The translations under genes were made by a program, and so were the position numbers. Shown here in pieces: positions 61,301 through 64,000 of a stretch of 64,000 bases of DNA. The stretch comes from Rhodospirillales bacterium. Its GTDB lineage: Bacteria; Pseudomonadota; Alphaproteobacteria; Rhodospirillales; Casp-alpha2. Every line of letters starts with the position of its first letter. Position 1 is the first letter of the stretch. Where the stretch lies: assembly GCA_021775095.1 (NCBI GenBank), contig JAJFII010000001.1:23733-87732 (forward strand). The letters run 5' to 3'. The notes under the pieces were generated by a model, which saw only the letters and a list, made by a program, of their open reading frames with translations, did no database searches and was not told the DNA's origin.

Positions 61301-64000
61301 ATAATTATAGCTATCGAAGCCGTTGAAATTGGCAGCCGGGTTGTAGGACAAGGTGCCGTCGCTGCTGAGTTGCAAGGTACCGCCGTTGGCGGTGGTGTAA
61401 GTGCCCGCATTGACGACACTCAGGCTATCGCCATCGATATCTGTATCGTTGGTCAACACGTTGCCATCGATATTCGTATCTTCTGCCCCTGTAAACGTCT
61501 CGTCGTTTGCAGTTACCGCGTCGTTGACGCCAGCAACAGTTATCGTCACGGTGGCGCTGTCAGTCCCCCCATTGCCGTCCGATATTTCATAACTAAACGT
61601 ATCAGCGATGCTGTCGTCGACGGCCAGCGCCTGTAAGGTTGCCGAGCTTGTCGGGTCATAGGTGATGTCAGTGCCGTCGAAAAATACGCTTGCGCCGAGG
61701 GCGCTCGCCGCCGAGACGCCGGTAATCGTTAACGTATCGCCATCGACATCTGTGTCATTGGCCAACAAGTCCTGCGCCGTGATAACTGACAAATTATCTT
61801 CATCTGCACCTGTCGCTCCGCTAACTTCAACCACGTAACCACTTTGCCGGGTCGTACCGGACTGGTCATTCCAAACGCCACCGGTCGCCATGTGCATATA
61901 ATCTTCGTTGCCATTATGATCATCCGGTGCCGGGCCTTCCCAGTTGGTGTAGACACCAGCCTCAGCAGAACCGTTCGCCTGACCTGTCCAGAATGTCGTG
62001 CCGGCTTCAGGCCCGGTGACCCATTGCCAGACCTCTTCGGTGCCGGCGTCGGTGGCACCCAGCCACGGTGACTTGTTATCGTGCAGGGCGTCGATGAAGG
62101 CGTTTTCTTCAGCCGATGTAATCGTCGCCAAATAGCCGCCCATATTCTCGGCAGCGACCTGAGCCTCGGACCATGTAATACCTGTGGAAACACCGATGAA
62201 CTGGTAATAATGGCCGTTATCCGGGTTGAGCGAGAAACCTGTCAGGTCGCCTGCGCTGCTGTCAATCGCATCGTCCTCAGCCACTGGCGCATCGTTGACC
62301 GGGGTGATGGTAAGACTGACCGTCGCCGTATCAAATCCACCGTTGCCATCCAATACCGTATAATCAAAGCTGTCGTCGCCGTTGAAATTGGCTGCGGAGT
62401 CGTAGGTGAAGTCGCCATTGGCTGACAAAGTCACAGAGCCGCCCGTCGCCGTGGTGAAAGTCCCGACATTCTCAACCATCAGGCTATCGCCGTCGAAATC
62501 GAAGTCGTTGGTCAGGACATTGCCGGATATCTGATGGTCTTCAGCTCCAGAGATCGCATCGGTATTCGCCTTTGGGCCATTGTTTGAGCCGTCAACGAAG
62601 AATGTGCCGTCCGAAAACTGGGCTCTTTCCATTCCCTGTAGGGTATCGATGCCATCGCGTCCTGCGACGGTGTCGGTGATTGAAAGATCGCCGTTTCCCG
62701 CATAGGTGGCTATATAATCTGAAGATGCGCCTGTAAATATTGCTGTATCGATGCCAATATCGCCGATGAGCGTATCGTCACCTCCTGCACCGGTCAGTTC
62801 GTCATCGCCAGCAAGGCCGTTCAGGGAATTTGAACCTGAATCACCAACGATAATGTCGCCGCCAGAACCGCCAACGATATTTTCGATATCAATAAGAGTA
62901 TCCGTGCCAATCTCGCTTCCGGTCGCCACACCCGTCGTCAAATTAACGTCAACACCCGTCGTCGTACTCTTGTAACTGACGGTATCCTCGCCGCTGCCGC
63001 CCCCGTATGTGTCATCGCCATGGCCGGATCCGCCGATGATCAGATCATTTCCATCATTACCAAAAACCTGATCGTTGCCGTCGGCACCGGTCAACGTATC
63101 ATTTCCGCCCCCACCAATAAGTATATCGTTTCCGCCGAATCCGAAAAGATTGTCATCTCCGTTCGCGCCAACCAATACATCGTCACCATTTGTACCAAGA
63201 ATCGTTTCATGCAGAACGTCATTGATATCAATTGTGAATATCTCGTCATGACTCAACTCGCCGGAATCGGTCACGCGCACGATAATTTGGTGGTTTTGAT
63301 TGGTTTCAAAATCAAGACCGAGACTGTTTTTCACTCTGATTTCATCACCGATCAACTCAAACCGTCCACCCGCGTCGTCCAACAGCTGAAAATTGTGAAT
63401 ATCGATTGTGTCGGCATCAATAACACCACCCAATGTTCCAACAAGCATTCCGGCAAGGGCATTTTCGTGAACATCCAGATGGTCTATTGAGAATGAACTC
63501 GGGCCGTCGTTGGTCCCGGTAATCGTCAGCGTCACCGTCGCCGGCGCGCTGGTCGCCCCATGGCGGTCGGTTGCCGTATATTGGAAGCTGACCTGACGCG
63601 GCTCGCCATCGGCCAGGTCCTGGAAGTCGGCACCCGGATCAAAGCTGAAGGTACCGTCGTTGTTATTTGTGACAGCTCCTTCGGCCGGGGCGGAGGTGAT
63701 CGTGTAACTCAGGCTTGCAACATCGTCGTCGCTGTCGATATCAGCCCCGGCGAAGGTGCCGGTAATGGCTGCACCGTCTTCAAAAGCGGAGGTGGATATC
63801 ACAGCGGCACTCGGGCCGTCGTTGGTCCCGGTAATCGTCAGCGTCACCGTCGAGGCGGATGCGTTATCATGATTGTCCGACATGATGTAATCGATGGTGA
63901 CCGTCGTATTCTCGCCCACCGCCAGATAATCAAAGTCCGTACCCGGCGACCATTCGACCTGGTTGCCGACTATTGCAACCGTGCCTCGACCCAATGGAAC
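55304..64000 (-). CDS. Giant mosaic RTX / cadherin-like repeat protein (N-terminus outside window)
   Basis: The frame is open at the window end, so at least 2,898 codons are visible and the start is missing. From N to C it shows VCBS/cadherin-like repeats (ITGTNDGPS); an RTX block with GGxGxDxUx nonapeptides (about 63200-62750); another cadherin-like repeat; a C-type lectin-like domain (about 62255-61815, with GGYLATITSAEENAFI and GVWND); several tandem-95-type repeats; a LamG-like jelly roll (about 60290-59640); a further beta-sandwich domain ending ASIDDLVLTR; seven 55-residue repeats; a propeller-like region (about 56880-55640); and C-terminal RTX repeats ending in GLTNTDDLFV, a typical type I secretion signal region. 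The PrtD-like and HlyD-like genes follow directly. A secreted or surface adhesin is likely. Confidence 0.9.
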   Translation of the reverse strand, partial: VPLGRGTVAIVGNQVEWSPGTDFDYLAVGENTTVTIDYIMSDNHDNASASTVTLTITGTNDGPSAAVISTSAFEDGAAITGTFAGADIDSDDDVASLSYTITSAPAEGAVTNNNDGTFSFDPGADFQDLADGEPRQVSFQYTATDRHGATSAPATVTLTITGTNDGPSSFSIDHLDVHENALAGMLVGTLGGVIDADTIDIHNFQLLDDAGGRFELIGDEIRVKNSLGLDFETNQNHQIIVRVTDSGELSHDEIFTIDINDVLHETILGTNGDDVLVGANGDDNLFGFGGNDILIGGGGNDTLTGADGNDQVFGNDGNDLIIGGSGHGDDTYGGGSGEDTVSYKSTTTGVDVNLTTGVATGSEIGTDTLIDIENIVGGSGGDIIVGDSGSNSLNGLAGDDELTGAGGDDTLIGDIGIDTAIFTGASSDYIATYAGNGDLSITDTVAGRDGIDTLQGMERAQFSDGTFFVDGSNNGPKANTDAISGAEDHQISGNVLTNDFDFDGDSLMVENVGTFTTATGGSVTLSANGDFTYDSAANFNGDDSFDYTVLDGNGGFDTATVSLTITPVNDAPVAEDDAIDSSAGDLTGFSLNPDNGHYYQFIGVSTGITWSEAQVAAENMGGYLATITSAEENAFIDALHDNKSPWLGATDAGTEEVWQWVTGPEAGTTFWTGQANGSAEAGVYTNWEGPAPDDHNGNEDYMHMATGGVWNDQSGTTRQSGYVVEVSGATGADEDNLSVITAQDLLANDTDVDGDTLTITGVSAASALGASVFFDGTDITYDPTSSATLQALAVDDSIADTFSYEISDGNGGTDSATVTITVAGVNDAVTANDETFTGAEDTNIDGNVLTNDTDIDGDSLSVVNAGTYTTANGGTLQLSSDGTLSYNPAANFNGFDSYNYTISDSHGSTDTATVTFNVTPVDDPLVVTGETITVAEDGTTGGNVLVNDTIADGLDVDGDLLRITNTSTFEAPFTTANGGSLALFASGNLSYDPAANFYGLDSFDYTVTDGHGNFETATVTFNVTPVDDPLVVSGETITVAEDGTTGGNVLVNDTIADGLDIDGDLLRITNTSTFEAPFTTANGGSLVLLASGNLSYDPAANFNGIDSFDYTVTDGHGNFETATVTFNVTPVDDAPVANNEIITIAEDTNASGNLLVNDTDVDGDTLSIVDPGTYATTEGGLIQLSSDGSYSYTAAANFNGVDTYDYMITDGNDGYDTATVSFNVTPVNDAPEILTPQSDFALQFNGNDSVFSGVRTDSSVELASRSFSWEFWGNRSTQYRPSTAISQYTESIDGPANRALHIGYRDAGDGSGDFTFAFFANDLNYQDPGGYAANLNQWVHWSGSYDTVTGVRSLYKNGTLVAQDNAGINAYQGEGALAFGDWPAGGTSGFDGLLDGVRLWNGVRTQAELQAGMNDQISDYSSALVAYDFDEGSGTLTTDLSPNGNDGTLSYGGWVLQSEATYETDEDTSLTINGISISDVDASEVQVTLSVNSGTITLADTVGLVSVISNGSDSVVLRGNLTEVNEAIQGLSYAPVANFSGTDRLTIAADDLGNSGAGGRLTDLQLLDITVQPVNDAPTANSDGLIVGPVSELIDFEALDTSSGTVSGAPLDAYLAGYGVTITNVALSLNTVFVNSNTTSQTTLASSGQNFMEQATGGNTSREYTLSFDTTLDQFAFTRAAYYGATSSGIIYGEWSATAKDAAGNIIGSVGNGIHSTFAPISNPIPAQSYTFSGDIASVTFYGDHRGFAGTAGASIDDLVLTRTVQGSTITSNEDTPLTILAADLLANDTDVDGDTLNIQSVQSATGGAVALDTNGNVLFTPTADFSGDATFTYTVSDSNDGTASATVTVTVEAIADAPIVSVADLVVITEPVVAPGIVTDAEFQVNSTTSDDQQNSHVITLANGGFVVNWMSNNQDGNSWGVYGQRYDASGNTLGSEFQINTYTTSYQTDPSGAALLDGGFVVTWTSDTQDGSFTAVYGQRYDNAGNATGGQFQVNTHTNSWQNGSVVETLSDGSFVVAWNSNHQDGSFSGIFAQHFDANGNKVGGEFQVNQVTYDDQLYADISATSDGGYVITWNSTHQDGSVWGVYGRRYDGNGAPLTNEFQVNTYTPDNQGFSKVAVLADGGFVVTWFSRGQDGSGDGIYAQHYNAGGSLHGGEFLVNASYTNGNQFMADIEALTDGGYVIVWQSELQDGSGNAVMARRYDANGNLIGDEFQINDETLGDQTLPSISARDDGGYVITWTSSGQDGSGDSIFAKIYEGSGVSTGGGPLTLDLDLSVALSDTDGSESLTSILLSGVPEGAVLSNGAEIGNGNWSLAPSDLDGLTLTLLDNAIADYTLSLTATSKENSNGDSASSTATFVVSVSPPPLMAPALVTAVFHGGSGDQRGTDIDIYGGSAYLSGSDWTSGQQSLAIKYDLATVDTPTWSVGWPGAGSSPFNGSETFAGVAASTDGVFFAGQSYRQTTDTSGGKELKQILVSLSEDGATGTDVGGAEWVSRPQTANYQSMFVYKGHEALTDATTSIENGATFVYAAGGGQPASYYAYTISKFDASGNMIAAATDSSVGIDFNSFYRPSTGGSSAEGVLVDNGNVWVAGSTGWTFEDATARPTLWRYDQNLNLTARIKDASLTGTLISTATDGASLYAVGHTYVSGVPGAEDYLIQKFDEDGNRLWSRDFGGDGAQVLRDVVTADGRVFATGYTNSEGAGGYDSVLMEFDAQTGDLLSKSLYGGTLDDKGYGITSDGADLYIAGESKSFVSADGNQVGQNDVMMLQYDIPLNAPATLDAPIESFVEIGTDNADTLNGGAGDDRLEGRGGNDILTGGQGDDLFVFAANSGNDTITDFDLGFDRVVLEGTVPAGSSEQDMNADGILDTVLALQDGGNITLLGISGLTNTDDLFV
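57212..58354 (-). repeat. Seven tandem 55-residue repeats within the giant RTX protein
   Basis: Seven consecutive units of about 55 residues share the pattern EFQVN at the start, then DGGFVVTW.S..QDGS, then YGQRYDANGN..GG. They span residues about 1881-2262 of the visible protein. The number and strand-rich pattern could form one seven-bladed propeller, but this is inference. They are protein repeats, not CRISPR. Confidence 0.85.
60603..61232 (-). repeat. Recently duplicated 315-bp unit (cadherin-like domain)
   Basis: Two adjacent 315-bp units (60603-60917 and 60918-61232) encode nearly identical 105-residue domains beginning VDDPLVV and containing VLVNDTIADGLD. Most of the DNA differences are single substitutions. 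The high nucleotide identity indicates recent duplication or gene conversion inside the giant gene. Confidence 0.85.

Overview
The window looks like chromosomal DNA of an alphaproteobacterium, most likely a Rhodospirillales-type, possibly marine, lineage. This is inferred from gene content: a short-chain fatty acyl-type XRE regulator, MmcB, YcgN, SapC, a CbrA-type symporter kinase, PQQ-dependent dehydrogenase and type I secretion. There are no rRNA or tRNA genes, no CRISPR array and no intact transposase. The genes are densely packed, and many pairs are translationally coupled (ATGA or TGATG overlaps).

Layout. 1-1806: the end of a sugar-glycoside hydrolase and its MalK/UgpC-type ABC ATPase. 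2376-6079: small conserved-looking proteins, a TPR protein with a degenerate 2OG-Fe(II) oxygenase domain, and a methyltransferase-like protein. 6440-10216: a chemoreceptor and an orphan PAS histidine kinase. 10319-20744: a complete set of ebo genes in three blocks, eboF (+), eboD-eboE-eboC (-) and eboA-eboB (-). The last two blocks are separated by a 271-bp inverted-repeat element, a TMEM220-like membrane protein, a c-type cytochrome, a PQQ-dependent sugar dehydrogenase and a DedA/VTT membrane protein. 20890-27218: an MFS exporter, a nitroreductase, two SDRs, a multicopper-oxidase remnant, a 5-formyl-THF cyclo-ligase fused to a helical domain, and bacteriohemerythrin. 27515-34497: an XRE/ScfR-like regulator divergent from a branched-chain-amino-acid-type (Liv) ABC operon. 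34656-38065: a receiver-only response regulator, a small 2-TM protein and an SLC5 symporter-histidine kinase. 38160-45895: RhlE-type helicase, SapC, a GntR/FCD regulator divergent from an SsuA/TauA-type ABC operon with two permeases, and an MscS channel. 46028-51120: housekeeping and small genes ending with a cobyrinate a,c-diamide synthase whose 5' end lies on a second copy of the inverted-repeat element. 51394-64000: a type I secretion ATPase and adaptor directly downstream of a giant mosaic RTX protein (at least 2,898 codons, 5' end outside the window).

How the parts work together. The ebo genes (a cyclase resembling dehydroquinate synthase, a UbiA-like enzyme, a TIM-barrel protein, a TatD-like hydrolase and a phosphodiesterase-like protein) are expected to make or traffic a small, possibly prenylated, metabolite whose identity is unknown. 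The embedded cytochrome and PQQ dehydrogenase suggest a periplasmic oxidation step, and the DedA/VTT protein suggests lipid handling; both links are inferences. The RTX protein, PrtD-like ATPase and HlyD-like adaptor form a self-contained secretion unit. The most unusual items are the ebo/redox arrangement, a short element family that contributes the first codons of a cobalamin gene, a HisKA-like segment inside an XRE regulator, a 2OG oxygenase domain lacking its iron-ligand histidines, a secretion ATPase with a long basic tail, and a seven-fold 55-residue repeat inside the giant RTX protein.
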